Assembly: GCA_025463785.1 (NCBI GenBank) | Contig: JAODBD010000010.1 | Span: 90,682 to 154,681, forward strand | DNA length: 64,000 nt | Reading direction: 5' to 3' | Source of the DNA: Glaciihabitans sp. | GTDB lineage: Bacteria > Actinomycetota > Actinomycetes > Actinomycetales > Microbacteriaceae | Part shown: positions 44,253 to 53,944 of the stretch, one piece after another | Layout: each line of letters begins with the position of its first letter | Position numbering within the stretch: the first letter of the stretch is position 1 | Notes under the pieces: model-generated | What the model was told of the DNA's origin: nothing | What the model saw: the letters and a program-made list of their open reading frames with translations, nothing else | Databases searched by the model: none | Translations under genes and position numbers: made by a program

Positions 44253-47200
44253 TTGCCCACATCCAACGATTCATTCGTGCATCTGCACGTGCACAGTGAG
44301 TACTCGATGCTGGATGGCGCTGCGCGCATAAAACCGCTCATGGAGGCGGCCGCAGAACAGGGCATGCCAGCTATCGCGGTGACCGACCACGGCAACATGT
44401 TCGGCGCATATGACTTCTGGCAGCAGGCAACCGCGAATGGCCTAAAACCCATCATCGGAACCGAGGCCTACATCACGCCCGGCACCGCTCGCGGAGACAA
44501 GACGCGCGTCCGCTGGGGTGCGAGCACGCAGTCCTCAGACGATGTCGGTGGTTCGGGCGCGTACACGCACATGACCCTCCTCTCGGAGAACAACGAGGGG
44601 ATGCACAATCTCTTCACCCTCTCGTCGCTCGCGTCCATCGAGGGTTTCTATTTCAAGCCGCGCATGGACCGTGAACTCCTCAGCCGCTATTCGAAGGGCG
44701 TCATCGCGACGACGGGATGCGTCGGTGGCGAGGTGCAGACCCGTCTCCGCCTTGGCCAGTACGACGAGGCGCTGAAGGCAGCGTCAGACTTCCGCGACAT
44801 CTTCGGCAAGGACAACTTCTTTGCCGAGGTCATGGATCACGGCATCGACATCGAGCGTCGAACAATGAACGACCTGCTCCGACTCGCGAAGCAGCTGGGT
44901 CTGCCGCTGGTCGCCTCCAATGACCTGCACTACACGCAGGCACACGACGCAAAGGCCCACGCCGCTCTGCTCTGTGTGCAGTCGGCATCGACGCTCGACG
45001 ATCCCAATCGGTTCAAGTTCGACTCCGATGAGTTCTACCTGAAGACGGCCGCGCAGATGCGGCACCTGTTCCGCGATCATCCAGAAGCCTGCGACAACAC
45101 GCTGCTCATCGCCGAGCGTGTCGACGTCAGTTTTGAACATCGCAACCTCATGCCCCGTTTCCCGGTGCCCGAGGGCGAGACGGAGGCGAGCTGGTTCGAG
45201 AAAGAGGTCGCGTCCGGGATGCTGCGTCGCTTCAACGGCGCACCGTCAGAGGCTCACCTGGCCCGGGTGCAGTACGAGGTCGACGTCATCAAGCAGATGG
45301 GGTTCCCCGGATACTTCCTCGTCGTCGCCGACTTCATCGCCTGGGCGAAAAGCCAGGGCATTCGGGTCGGCCCGGGTCGCGGGTCGGCAGCCGGTTCCAT
45401 GGCGTCCTACGCGATGGGCATCACCGAACTCGATCCGCTGGTGCACGGCCTCATCTTCGAGCGATTCCTCAACCCCGAGCGCGTCTCCATGCCTGACGTC
45501 GACGTCGACTTCGACGATCGACGGCGCCCAGAAGTCATCCGCTACGTCACCGAGAAGTATGGCGACGACCGCGTCGCGCAGATCGTGACGTACGGCACGA
45601 TCAAGGCGAAGCAGGCGCTGAAGGACAGCGCCCGTGTCCTTGGGATGCCGTTCTCCGTTGGCGAGAAACTGACGAAGGCCATGCCGCCGGCGATTATGGG
45701 CAAAGACATCGGGCTCGCCGACATCCTGAACAAGGATGCTCCGCGCTGGAAAGAGGCCGCAGACTTCCGTGCGGTCCTCGAGACTGACACCGAAGCGGCC
45801 AAGGTCTTCGAGACGGCGCTCGGCATCGAAAACCTAAAGAGGCAATGGGGGGTTCACGCCGCTGGCGTCGTGATGTCCGCGGAGCCGCTTCTCGACGTCC
45901 TGCCCATCATGAAGCGCGAGGATGACGGCGCGATCATCACGCAGTTCGACCAGCCTCCGCTCGAGTCCCTTGGTCTCATCAAGATGGACTTCCTCGGACT
46001 ACGAAACCTCACGATCATCGACGACGCCCTGAACATGATCGAAAAGAACACGGGTTCACGGCTCGTGATCGAAGAGCTTGACCTCGATGCCGACCAAAAA
46101 ACGTACGACCTGCTCGCTCGCGGCGAAACGCTCGGTGTCTTCCAGCTGGACGGCGGGCCGATGCGCTCCCTGCTGCGTCAGCTGAAGCCAACGAACTTCG
46201 AAGACATTTCGGCAGTCATTGCGCTGTATCGACCGGGTCCGATGGGCATGAACTCGCACACCAATTACGCGTTGCGCAAGAACGGCCTCCAGAAGATTGA
46301 TGCGATCCATCCGGAGCTCGCGGAACCTCTCGAGGACATCCTCGCGGTGACCTACGGTGTGATCGTCTATCAGGAGCAGGTCATGGCTGCCGCGCAGAAG
46401 GTCGCGGGATTCTCGCTCGGCCAGGCGGACATCCTGCGTAAGGCGATGGGTAAGAAAGACAAGAAGGTGCTCGGCAAGCTGCGCGAGGGTTTCGCCGGCG
46501 GTATGAAGAGCAACGGGTACAGTACACAGGCCGTCGACGTCCTCTGGGAAACGCTGATGCCGTTTGCCGACTACGCGTTCAACAAGGCGCACAGCGCCGG
46601 CTACGGCATCCTGAGTTATTGGACCGCGTACCTGAAGGCAAACTTCCCGGCCGAATATATGGCGGCCCTGCTGACCAGCGTCGGTGACTCGAAAGACAAG
46701 CTGGGTCTGTATCTCAACGAGTGCCGTCGGATGGGCATCAAGGTGCTGGCACCCGATGTCAACGAGTCATTCGTCGACTTCACGGCTGTGCCCTCGGAGA
46801 CCGGCCCCGGCGACATCCGATTCGGCCTCGGAGCCGTTCGCAACGTCGGGTACAACGTGGTCGAGGGTATCCGCGCGGCGCGCGAGGAGAAAGACAGGTT
46901 CGAGTCGTTCTACGACTTCCTGTCGAAGGTGCCGATTCCCGTGGCGAACAAGCGAACGGTCGAATCGCTTATCAAGGCCGGTGCGTTCGACTCGCTGGGC
47001 GCGACACGGCGTGCGCTCCTCGAGATTCATGAGGATGCCGTGGAAGGCGCGGTCAACGTCAAGCGCACGGAGGCGACCGGCCAGGCCGGCTTCGATTTCG
47101 ACAGTTTGTTCGATGAGCCACAGGAGCACAGCAGGGTTCCCGACCGCCCCGAGTGGTCGAAGCGCGACAAGCTCGCGTTCGAGCGCGAGATGCTCGGACT

Positions 47201-47789
47201 GTACGTGTCCGATCATCCGCTGGCCGGCCTTGAGGCCCAACTCGCGAAGCACGCCTCCTCGACGATCACCGAAATACTGAGCGGCGAGGTGGCACGCGAT
47301 GGCGAGACTGTCACGATCGCGGGCCTCATGACCAGCGTGCAGCATCGAACAGCGCGGCAGTCCGGCAATCAATACGGCATGGTCACCATCGAAGATTTCG
47401 GCGCTGAAATCACGGTCATGTTCATGGGCAAGACCTACCAGGAGTTCGCACCCGCGCTCGTGAGCGACGCCATCGTTGTGGTGAGGGGGCGGGTCAGCGT
47501 GCGAGATGACGGCATGAACCTGCACGCCGTCAGCATGTTCGCTCCGGATGTCGGCACTGGTTTGGGCAGCGGCCCACTGGTTATCTCTGTGCCCGAGTTT
47601 CGGGCGACGACCGACATCGTGAGTCAACTCAACGACGTCCTGATTCGACACTCGGGCGACAACGAGGTGCGGTTGAAACTCATCAAAGGTGAGACCGCGC
47701 GGATGTTCGAAATCCCGTATCCGGTCACCGTCTCGGCCGACCTCTATGGCGAACTTAAGACGCTGCTCGGCCCGAGCTGCCTCGGATAA
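44253..47789 (+). CDS. dnaE: DNA polymerase III alpha subunit
   Basis: The 1178-aa replicative DNA polymerase of the DnaE1 type. An N-terminal PHP domain begins with LHVHSEYSMLDGAARIKPLM and ITDHG-like VTDHGNM. The catalytic aspartates are in PDVDVDFDDRRR. VGPGRGSAAGSMASYAMGI and YQEQVMAAAQKVAGFS are conserved core motifs. A helix-hairpin-helix and an OB-fold (VTIAGLMTSVQHRTARQ) follow near the C-terminus. The length matches actinobacterial DnaE1. The start is TTG 44253 with GGAG (44244-44247) 5 nt upstream. Confidence 0.97.
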   Translation: MPTSNDSFVHLHVHSEYSMLDGAARIKPLMEAAAEQGMPAIAVTDHGNMFGAYDFWQQATANGLKPIIGTEAYITPGTARGDKTRVRWGASTQSSDDVGGSGAYTHMTLLSENNEGMHNLFTLSSLASIEGFYFKPRMDRELLSRYSKGVIATTGCVGGEVQTRLRLGQYDEALKAASDFRDIFGKDNFFAEVMDHGIDIERRTMNDLLRLAKQLGLPLVASNDLHYTQAHDAKAHAALLCVQSASTLDDPNRFKFDSDEFYLKTAAQMRHLFRDHPEACDNTLLIAERVDVSFEHRNLMPRFPVPEGETEASWFEKEVASGMLRRFNGAPSEAHLARVQYEVDVIKQMGFPGYFLVVADFIAWAKSQGIRVGPGRGSAAGSMASYAMGITELDPLVHGLIFERFLNPERVSMPDVDVDFDDRRRPEVIRYVTEKYGDDRVAQIVTYGTIKAKQALKDSARVLGMPFSVGEKLTKAMPPAIMGKDIGLADILNKDAPRWKEAADFRAVLETDTEAAKVFETALGIENLKRQWGVHAAGVVMSAEPLLDVLPIMKREDDGAIITQFDQPPLESLGLIKMDFLGLRNLTIIDDALNMIEKNTGSRLVIEELDLDADQKTYDLLARGETLGVFQLDGGPMRSLLRQLKPTNFEDISAVIALYRPGPMGMNSHTNYALRKNGLQKIDAIHPELAEPLEDILAVTYGVIVYQEQVMAAAQKVAGFSLGQADILRKAMGKKDKKVLGKLREGFAGGMKSNGYSTQAVDVLWETLMPFADYAFNKAHSAGYGILSYWTAYLKANFPAEYMAALLTSVGDSKDKLGLYLNECRRMGIKVLAPDVNESFVDFTAVPSETGPGDIRFGLGAVRNVGYNVVEGIRAAREEKDRFESFYDFLSKVPIPVANKRTVESLIKAGAFDSLGATRRALLEIHEDAVEGAVNVKRTEATGQAGFDFDSLFDEPQEHSRVPDRPEWSKRDKLAFEREMLGLYVSDHPLAGLEAQLAKHASSTITEILSGEVARDGETVTIAGLMTSVQHRTARQSGNQYGMVTIEDFGAEITVMFMGKTYQEFAPALVSDAIVVVRGRVSVRDDGMNLHAVSMFAPDVGTGLGSGPLVISVPEFRATTDIVSQLNDVLIRHSGDNEVRLKLIKGETARMFEIPYPVTVSADLYGELKTLLGPSCLG

Positions 47790-47836
47790 CCCGCCCTGAA
47801 CTCGTCGCCCAAGGCGCCGTCAGCCCGATGCTGTAA

Positions 47837-48361
47837 TTAGACCTCTGCGCCGGGCGTCCGGTACGCGCGCTCGTGGTAGAGCAGGGCTTCATCCGCGGGG
47901 CCAAGCGCGCCCGTCTCGATCTGGATGACGATGACCGCACTGTTGTGCACAGGATGCACCTCGATGATCCTTCCCAGCATCCAGGAGGTCACGCCCTCGA
48001 GAATCGGTACACCGTAGGGCCCGGGCTTCCAGTGATCTCCGACGAAACGTTGGGTGTTGTCGGCCGCGAGCCTCTCGGCGAGATGCCTCGTGCGCGGCCC
48101 CAGCGTGTGAATCGCGACACGGTTGCCGACGAACATGGCAGGCCACGCGCTCGCAACCTGCGCCATGTTGAACGTTGCCAGCGGCGGCACGGCTGCGAGG
48201 GATGCCAGCGACGTGGCCGTGAAACCCACCGGCTTGCCGTCCGGGTCCAGCGCGGTTACCGCGGCAACACCTGCGGCATGGCGCCGGAACGCTCGCTTGA
48301 ACGCCTCGAGGTCATCGACCGCGAGGGTTGCGGGCTCTTCTGGCTTTTCGAGTGAGTTCAT
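47837..48361 (-). CDS. Flavin reductase family protein
   Basis: A 174-aa protein of the flavin reductase-like FMN-binding family (HpaC/ActVB type): FRRHAAGVAAVTALDPDGKP, GFTATSLASLAAVPPLATFN and GDHWKPGPYGVPILEG. Members reduce free FMN/FAD with NAD(P)H or serve two-component monooxygenases. No monooxygenase gene is adjacent, so its partner is unknown. It is the only minus-strand gene between dnaE and DUF3043, convergent with dnaE and divergent from hisD. Start ATG 48361. Confidence 0.88.
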   Translation of the reverse strand: MNSLEKPEEPATLAVDDLEAFKRAFRRHAAGVAAVTALDPDGKPVGFTATSLASLAAVPPLATFNMAQVASAWPAMFVGNRVAIHTLGPRTRHLAERLAADNTQRFVGDHWKPGPYGVPILEGVTSWMLGRIIEVHPVHNSAVIVIQIETGALGPADEALLYHERAYRTPGAEV

Positions 48362-48423
48362 ACGTGGTAATCAAGTCTCTCGGGCGTCAGGGTATTCCGC
48401 CAAACGAATAGAGTTGTGGAGCC

Positions 48424-49728
48424 ATGATGCAGATCATCGACCTTCGGGCCACCTCCCCAAGCAATGCTGAACTTGCGCGTCTCGCGCCCCGGGCCGCCAC
48501 CGACGTTACTGTCGCAATCGATGCCGCTGCTGACCTCATCGCCGACGTTCGCGCGCGTGGAGTTGACGCACTACTTGACCAGGCCGAGCGGTTCGATGGA
48601 GTGCGGCCAGCGACAATCAGGGTCCATGCGGGTGAGATCGCGGAGGCAATGGCGCGTCTGACCCCCTCCGTTCGCGACGCACTCGAGGAGGCCATCGATC
48701 GGGTCACTCGCGCCACGGCGGCCCAGGTACCGATCTCCGTTGTCACGAATCTGGCTCCGGGCGCCGAGGTGATTCAACGCTGGCAGCCCATCGATCGCGT
48801 CGGGTTCTACGTTCCGGGCGGCAAAGCGGTCTATCCGTCGAGCGTGGTGATGAATGTGGTGCCGGCACACGTCGCCGGAGTCGGTTCTGTGGCTCTCGCA
48901 TCCCCGCCCCAGAAGGACTTCGGGGGAGGGGTGCACCCCACGATCCTGGGTGCGGCGGGGCTGCTCGGAGTGGAAGAGGTCTATGCGATGGGTGGGGCTG
49001 GCGCGATTGGCGCGCTGGCTTACGGCATCCCGGATCTGAGCCTCGATCCGGTCGAGCTGATTACGGGCCCCGGGAATGTCTATGTCGCAGCAGCAAAACG
49101 GCTGGTGCGTGGCGTTGTCGGCATCGATTCCGAGGCAGGGACCACCGAGATTTTGGTGATCGCAGATGAGAACGCGGATGCCAGGATCGTCGCCGCAGAC
49201 CTCGTGAGCCAAGCCGAACACGACGAGGCGGCGGCCTCCGTTCTGGTCACTCCGAGCGAAGAGTTTGCCGCGGCCGTGCAGGTCGAGCTCGATCGCCTTA
49301 GTGCCTCGACCCACCACGCCGATCGGGTTCAGACCGCGCTGAACGGCCCGCAGTCCGCGATCGTTCTGGTCGCAGACCTCCAGTCCGCTGCGGCATTCAG
49401 CAACGCCTACGGTCCGGAGCACCTCGAGATCCAAACGACGGAACCCGGCGCGGTTCTCGATCTCATCACCAGCGCGGGCGCAATCTTCCTTGGTGAGAAT
49501 TCACCCGTAAGCCTCGGTGATTACCTCGCGGGATCGAACCACGTGCTGCCGACCGGCGGCCAGGCGCGCTTCTCATCGGGACTCGGCGCATACACATTCC
49601 TGCGGCCGCAGCAGGTTATCCGCTACGACCGCGCTGCGCTGCAGGCCGTTGAGAGGAAGATCGTCGCGCTGTCTGCCGCAGAAGACCTGCCGGCTCACGG
49701 CGACGCGGTAACCGCGCGGTTCCACTAG
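48424..49728 (+). CDS. hisD: Histidinol dehydrogenase
   Basis: A 434-aa Zn-dependent NAD enzyme that oxidises L-histidinol to L-histidine in the last two pathway steps. Motifs are VDALLDQAERFDGV, RVGFYVPGGKAVYPSSVVMN, TGPGNVYVAAAKRLV, GIDSEAGTTEILVIADE, VSQAEHDEAAASVLVT and SPVSLGDYLAGSNHVLPTGG. Length is standard. No other his genes follow; nrdR comes next after 68 bp, a common hisD-nrdR neighbourhood in Micrococcales. Start ATG 48424 (ATG 48427 possible). Confidence 0.95.
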   Translation: MMQIIDLRATSPSNAELARLAPRAATDVTVAIDAAADLIADVRARGVDALLDQAERFDGVRPATIRVHAGEIAEAMARLTPSVRDALEEAIDRVTRATAAQVPISVVTNLAPGAEVIQRWQPIDRVGFYVPGGKAVYPSSVVMNVVPAHVAGVGSVALASPPQKDFGGGVHPTILGAAGLLGVEEVYAMGGAGAIGALAYGIPDLSLDPVELITGPGNVYVAAAKRLVRGVVGIDSEAGTTEILVIADENADARIVAADLVSQAEHDEAAASVLVTPSEEFAAAVQVELDRLSASTHHADRVQTALNGPQSAIVLVADLQSAAAFSNAYGPEHLEIQTTEPGAVLDLITSAGAIFLGENSPVSLGDYLAGSNHVLPTGGQARFSSGLGAYTFLRPQQVIRYDRAALQAVERKIVALSAAEDLPAHGDAVTARFH

Positions 49729-49796
49729 GGCGTTGTGTCACCGTGGGCGTGAACTGCCAGCGTGTTGGATGACGCAGCGCGTATCCTAGACGCACT

Positions 49797-50261
49797 ATGT
49801 TCTGCCCCTTCTGTCGCCATCCGGACAGCCGCGTCATCGATTCGCGTACGAGCGACGACGGGCTGTCGATTCGACGCCGCAGGCAGTGCCCGGAGTGCGG
49901 CCGCCGGTTTAGCACCACCGAGACCGCGAGCCTGACGGTAATCAAGCGCAATGGCGTCGTTGAGCAGTTCAGCCGCGAGAAGATCGTCAGTGGCGTCCGG
50001 AAGGCCTGCCAGGGCAGGCCGGTTACCGACACCGACCTGGCCGTGCTGGCACAACGCGTCGAGGAGACCATTCGGGCAACCGGGGCATCCCAGATCGACG
50101 CGAACGACATCGGGCTCGCCATCCTGCCCCCGCTCCGCGAACTCGACGAGGTCGCCTACCTCCGTTTCGCCAGCGTCTACCAGGCCTTCGAATCGTTGGA
50201 AGACTTCGAGGCAGCAATCACCCTGCTGCGCGTCGAGCACGACCCGGCTGTCGCCGAGTAG
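49797..50261 (+). CDS. nrdR: Transcriptional repressor NrdR
   Basis: A 154-aa repressor of ribonucleotide reductase genes. The N-terminal zinc ribbon is complete ([33 protein letters not shown]), followed by an ATP-cone domain (about 49-140, [20 protein letters not shown]) that senses ATP/dATP. The length is the family's usual one. It starts at ATG 49797, 68 bp after hisD. Its targets (NrdR boxes) are probably upstream of nrd genes outside the window. Confidence 0.95.
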   Translation: MFCPFCRHPDSRVIDSRTSDDGLSIRRRRQCPECGRRFSTTETASLTVIKRNGVVEQFSREKIVSGVRKACQGRPVTDTDLAVLAQRVEETIRATGASQIDANDIGLAILPPLRELDEVAYLRFASVYQAFESLEDFEAAITLLRVEHDPAVAE

Positions 50262-50311
50262 TCGCCGGACGCACTCGAGAGCAGGGCGTTTCCCGGTAAC
50301 CTGAGAGCCGC

Positions 50312-51346
50312 ATGTATCGCGCACTTTTCAGCCTGGTTCTTCGGCATATGGACCCAGAGCGAGCCCACGGTCTCGCGTTCATTGTCATTCGCGCGGTTCC
50401 GCTTCTCGGCGTGGGTCGACTCATTCGCAGATTGACGCGGCCAGCAGATCACCTCGCCGTTGAGACACTGGGCCTGCGATTCGATTCACCGTTTGGCATG
50501 GCCGCGGGTTTCGACAAGGAGGGGCTCGCTATTCGCGGCCTTGGCCAGCTTGGCTTCTCGCACGTCGAGGTGGGCACGATTACGGCCATCGCGCAGCCGG
50601 GCAACGATCGACCGCGGCTGTTCCGGTTGATCGCCGACCGCGCGGTCATCAACCGCATGGGCTTCAACAACCACGGCGCGGAGGCTGCCGCCGATCGAAT
50701 CGCCGCGAGCCGCGCAGGTCGGCGTCGACCCATAATCGGGATCAATATCGGCAAGAGCCGGGTGGTTGCCGTCGACGACGCGATCGACGACTATCTGGCC
50801 AGCACGAAGATTCTGGCTCCGCTGGCCGACTACCTGGTCGTCAACGTAAGTTCGCCCAACACGCCGGGGCTGCGTGGCCTGCAGGAGCTCGAGAAGCTTG
50901 AGCCCCTGCTCAGCGCCGTGCGAGAGAGCGCGGGAGCCACACCTGTGCTGGTGAAAATCGCTCCTGACCTGACGGATGCCGAGGTCGACAAGATAGCGAG
51001 CCTCGCCGTGGCGCTGCGGCTGGCCGGCATTATCGCGACCAACACAACCCTTTCGAGAGACAATCTCGTCACCCCGGCAGCCGTCGTCGAGGCCGCAGGT
51101 GCCGGAGGGCTGTCGGGCGCTCCTCTCGCAGCCCGCTCAATCGAGGTACTGCGGCGAATTCGGCGGGTCGTGCCATCCGAATTCTGTGTGATCTCGGTTG
51201 GCGGCGTCGAGACCGGAGCGGATGTCCGTGCGAGGCTGGACGCCGGCGCAACCCTGGTGCAGGGCTACACGGCATTCCTCTACCGTGGTCCGCTCTGGGC
51301 GCGACAGATCAATCGCGAACTCTCGAGACTGCTAGCCCCGAACTAG
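50312..51346 (+). CDS. pyrD: Quinone-dependent dihydroorotate dehydrogenase
   Basis: A 344-aa class 2 dihydroorotate dehydrogenase that oxidises dihydroorotate to orotate, passing electrons to the membrane quinone pool. An N-terminal helical membrane-association region (about 1-40) precedes the FMN barrel. FGMAAGFDKEGLAIRGLGQL, NRMGFNNHGAEAAADRI, VVNVSSPNTPGLRGLQ (class 2 catalytic Ser region) and VSVGGVETGADVRARLDAGA are visible. The start is ATG 50312. It is convergent with the DUF3043 gene 12 bp away. Confidence 0.94.
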   Translation: MYRALFSLVLRHMDPERAHGLAFIVIRAVPLLGVGRLIRRLTRPADHLAVETLGLRFDSPFGMAAGFDKEGLAIRGLGQLGFSHVEVGTITAIAQPGNDRPRLFRLIADRAVINRMGFNNHGAEAAADRIAASRAGRRRPIIGINIGKSRVVAVDDAIDDYLASTKILAPLADYLVVNVSSPNTPGLRGLQELEKLEPLLSAVRESAGATPVLVKIAPDLTDAEVDKIASLAVALRLAGIIATNTTLSRDNLVTPAAVVEAAGAGGLSGAPLAARSIEVLRRIRRVVPSEFCVISVGGVETGADVRARLDAGATLVQGYTAFLYRGPLWARQINRELSRLLAPN

Positions 51347-51358
51347 CGGCGCTGCCTG

Positions 51359-51934
51359 CTAGTTGGGGTACTGTCCGCGCTTGACCTGTGGCTTTGGCAG
51401 CCGCAGCAGGCGGAACTGAATCGAACGCATGGCCGCGTACCACCGGACCTTCTCGACCCGAGTGTCGCCGTACTTTTCACCGAGCGCAATTTTCAAGCGC
51501 CGGCCGAGCAGCAGTACGTCGACCACGACGATCAGCAGATAGGCGTAAAGACCGAACGTGACGATCTCCTGCACCTGAGTGCCGAATACAGACGCAACGA
51601 GCAAAACGACCAGCAGCGGAATCGCGAGCTCACCGACGCTCCACCGCGCATCGACGTAGTCGCGAACGTAACGCTTCTGCGGTCCGCGGTCGCGAATCGG
51701 CAGGTATCGTTCCTCGCCGTTCTGCATGCCGATCCGGGCTCGTTCTCGCTGGGCCTGGGAAGTTGAGCGGGCAGCACGGCGGGCTTCGGGGCTGTTGCCA
51801 GCAACGAGCGGCCGCTTGCGGGCGGCTTCACGTTCCTTGCGAGTCGGCGTCGCTCGGCCCTTCGTGGGCACGCCGTCGCTATCTAGTTCTTCGTCCGCCG
51901 GGTTTGCCGACGCGCTTGGGGATGCCTTGGCCAC
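51359..51934 (-). CDS. DUF3043 membrane protein
   Basis: A 191-aa actinobacterial protein of the DUF3043 family. It has a hydrophilic, basic N-terminus with GRATPTRKEREAARKRPL, a conserved YLPIRDRGPQKRYVRDYVDA motif just before two membrane spans (WSVGELAIPLLVVLLVASVF and the following FGLYAYLLIVVVDVLLLG), and a basic C-terminus. Its function is unknown. GTG 51934 has AAGGA 8 nt upstream, preferred over earlier in-frame codons. It is divergent from the M20 peptidase across about 40 bp. Confidence 0.85.
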   Translation of the reverse strand: MAKASPSASANPADEELDSDGVPTKGRATPTRKEREAARKRPLVAGNSPEARRAARSTSQAQRERARIGMQNGEERYLPIRDRGPQKRYVRDYVDARWSVGELAIPLLVVLLVASVFGTQVQEIVTFGLYAYLLIVVVDVLLLGRRLKIALGEKYGDTRVEKVRWYAAMRSIQFRLLRLPKPQVKRGQYPN

Positions 51935-51973
51935 GATGAGTCCTTGCTTCGATGTCGGCTTAAGATTACCCGC

Positions 51974-53392
51974 ATGACCCAAACGCAGCCGACCGAGAAT
52001 TCGCGTCCCGCCTCAGACTCAACACTGGAAACACTTCGGGATGCCGTCCAGGCCGGGTTGCCTGCCGCAATCGCTGACCTGTCGCGGCTCGTGCGCATCC
52101 CCTCGGTGTCCTGGGACGGCTTCGACCCCACGCATGTCGCAGAGAGTGCTGACGTGGTCAGGGCGCTTTTTGAGAAGCTCGGGGTGTTCGATTCTGTCGA
52201 GGTCGCGCGGGCCGCGATCACCGGTGACACGCTCGGCCAGCCAGCAGTGCTGGCCACGCGGGCTGCGAAGAATGGCAAGCCGACCATCCTTTTATATGCG
52301 CATCATGACGTGCAGCCCCCCGGCAAGGACGAGGACTGGGATTCGTCGCCGTTTGAGCCGACGGTTCGTGGTGACCGCCTGTACGGCAGGGGAGCCGCGG
52401 ATGACAAGGCAGGAGTTCTGACGCACGTCGCCAGCATTCGCGCGTTCACCGAGGTGTTTGGCCGTGACTTTGATCTGGGCCTCGCAGTCTTTATCGAGGG
52501 CGAAGAGGAGTTTGGCTCGCGATCCTTTTCGAACTTTCTGATCGATCACCACGATCAACTCGAGGCGGATGCGATCGTCGTCGCCGACGCGGACAACTGG
52601 AACATCGACACTCCCGCCCTCACCGTGGCTTTGCGCGGCAATGTGACTTTCCGCCTGACGGTTTCCACTCTCGATCACGCATCGCACTCAGGGATGTTTG
52701 GGGGAGCGGCCCCGGACGCCATGACCGCGACGATCGCGCTCCTCGCGACACTCTGGAACAGGGACGGCGGCGTTGCCGTGCACGGCCTCACCTCCACGGA
52801 AATGGACACCCCCGAGTACACGGAGGACCAGCTTCGCGAGGAAGCCGCACTCCTCGACGGCGTTACGTCGATCGGAACCGGCGCCATCCTGCACCGGCTG
52901 TGGGCACAGCCGTCGATTACGGTCACCGGCATCGATGCGCCAACGGTCATCAATGCATCGAACACACTCATCCCATCGGTGACGGTTCGCATTAGCGTGC
53001 GAGTCGCTCCCGGTCAGCGGTCGGAGGATGCCTTCGCCGCCGCCGAACAGCATCTCAAGGCGAACGTCCCATTTGGCGCTCATCTTCGGATCTGGGATGT
53101 CGACCAGGGAAATCCATTTCTCGTCGACACGAGCGGTCCAGCCGTCGCAGACGCGCGAGCGGCCATGCGCGAGGCGTGGGGCGTGGAGCCTGTTGACACC
53201 GGCAGCGGTGGGTCGATTCCGTTCATCGCGGACCTCGTCGAGCAGTTCCCACGCGCGGAGATCCTCGTTACGGGCGTCGAGGACCCCGATACGAGAGCGC
53301 ACAGCCCCAACGAATCGCTGCATCTCGGAGTATTTCGCCGCGCCATCCTCACCGAAGCGCTCCTGCTCGCAAAGCTCGAGAGTCGCGCGTAG
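51974..53392 (+). CDS. M20-family metallopeptidase/dipeptidase
   Basis: A 472-aa di-zinc peptidase of the M20 family (CNDP/PepV-like dipeptidase). Metal and catalytic motifs are LLYAHHDVQPPGKDEDW (first His and the catalytic Asp), GRGAADDKAGVL (bridging Asp), EGEEEFGS (Glu base and ligand), ADADNWN and a C-terminal HSPNESLHL (last His ligand). The lid dimerisation domain is around residues 215-365. It is cytoplasmic with no signal peptide. The start is ATG 51974. Substrates are probably small peptides but are not defined. Confidence 0.9.
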   Translation: MTQTQPTENSRPASDSTLETLRDAVQAGLPAAIADLSRLVRIPSVSWDGFDPTHVAESADVVRALFEKLGVFDSVEVARAAITGDTLGQPAVLATRAAKNGKPTILLYAHHDVQPPGKDEDWDSSPFEPTVRGDRLYGRGAADDKAGVLTHVASIRAFTEVFGRDFDLGLAVFIEGEEEFGSRSFSNFLIDHHDQLEADAIVVADADNWNIDTPALTVALRGNVTFRLTVSTLDHASHSGMFGGAAPDAMTATIALLATLWNRDGGVAVHGLTSTEMDTPEYTEDQLREEAALLDGVTSIGTGAILHRLWAQPSITVTGIDAPTVINASNTLIPSVTVRISVRVAPGQRSEDAFAAAEQHLKANVPFGAHLRIWDVDQGNPFLVDTSGPAVADARAAMREAWGVEPVDTGSGGSIPFIADLVEQFPRAEILVTGVEDPDTRAHSPNESLHLGVFRRAILTEALLLAKLESRA

Positions 53393-53419
53393 GATTAAGC
53401 AAGGATTTTAGGAGAACGA

Positions 53420-53785
53420 ATGACTGACACGATCACGGCCCCGACCACGACTGCAGCTCACGGCGTCAGCCTCACCGAGGCGGCGGCAAGCAAAGTGCAG
53501 AGTCTGCTCACCCAGGAGGGTCGCGATGACCTGCGATTGCGGGTTGCGGTTCAGCCTGGCGGCTGCTCCGGCCTGATCTACCAGCTGTACTTCGATGAGC
53601 GCATTCTCGATGGCGATGCAACAGTTGAGTTCTCCGATGGCGTGGAGGTCGTCGTTGACAAGATGAGCGTTCCCTACCTCGATGGCGCCTCCATCGATTT
53701 CGAAGACACCATCCAGAAGCAGGGGTTTACGATCGACAATCCCAATGCGTCGGGCAGCTGTGCCTGCGGTGACAGCTTCCACTGA
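53420..53785 (+). CDS. erpA: HesB/IscA-family iron-sulfur insertion protein
   Basis: A 121-aa A-type carrier that delivers Fe-S clusters. The three family cysteines are present: one in VAVQPGGCSGLIYQLYFD and two in the C-terminal GSCACGDSFH. Length matches actinobacterial ErpA-like proteins. AGGAG sits 5-6 nt before ATG 53420. It is immediately upstream of the cytochrome oxidase operon, with a strong terminator between, and could serve the Rieske protein encoded nearby (inference). Confidence 0.92.
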   Translation: MTDTITAPTTTAAHGVSLTEAAASKVQSLLTQEGRDDLRLRVAVQPGGCSGLIYQLYFDERILDGDATVEFSDGVEVVVDKMSVPYLDGASIDFEDTIQKQGFTIDNPNASGSCACGDSFH

Positions 53786-53822
53786 CCGCATCCAGTACGC
53801 GGGGAGCGACCTCCCAGCCGAC

Positions 53823-53856
53823 ACAAAGATCGGGCCGATTTCGGTCCGATCTTTGT
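53823..53856 (+). terminator. Rho-independent terminator after erpA
   Basis: ACAAAGATCGGGCCGA (53823-53838) pairs with TCGGTCCGATCTTTGT (53841-53856) through a 16-bp stem with one G-U pair, followed by GCTTTAA. It separates erpA from ctaC. Confidence 0.88.
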
Positions 53857-53944
53857 GCTTTAACGGCCCGGCTGGGCAAGGGGGCCGGGAAGGGGCGTTA
53901 TAGACTGAACAGGCAATCAGTCCGCAACATTCGAGAGGTTCCAG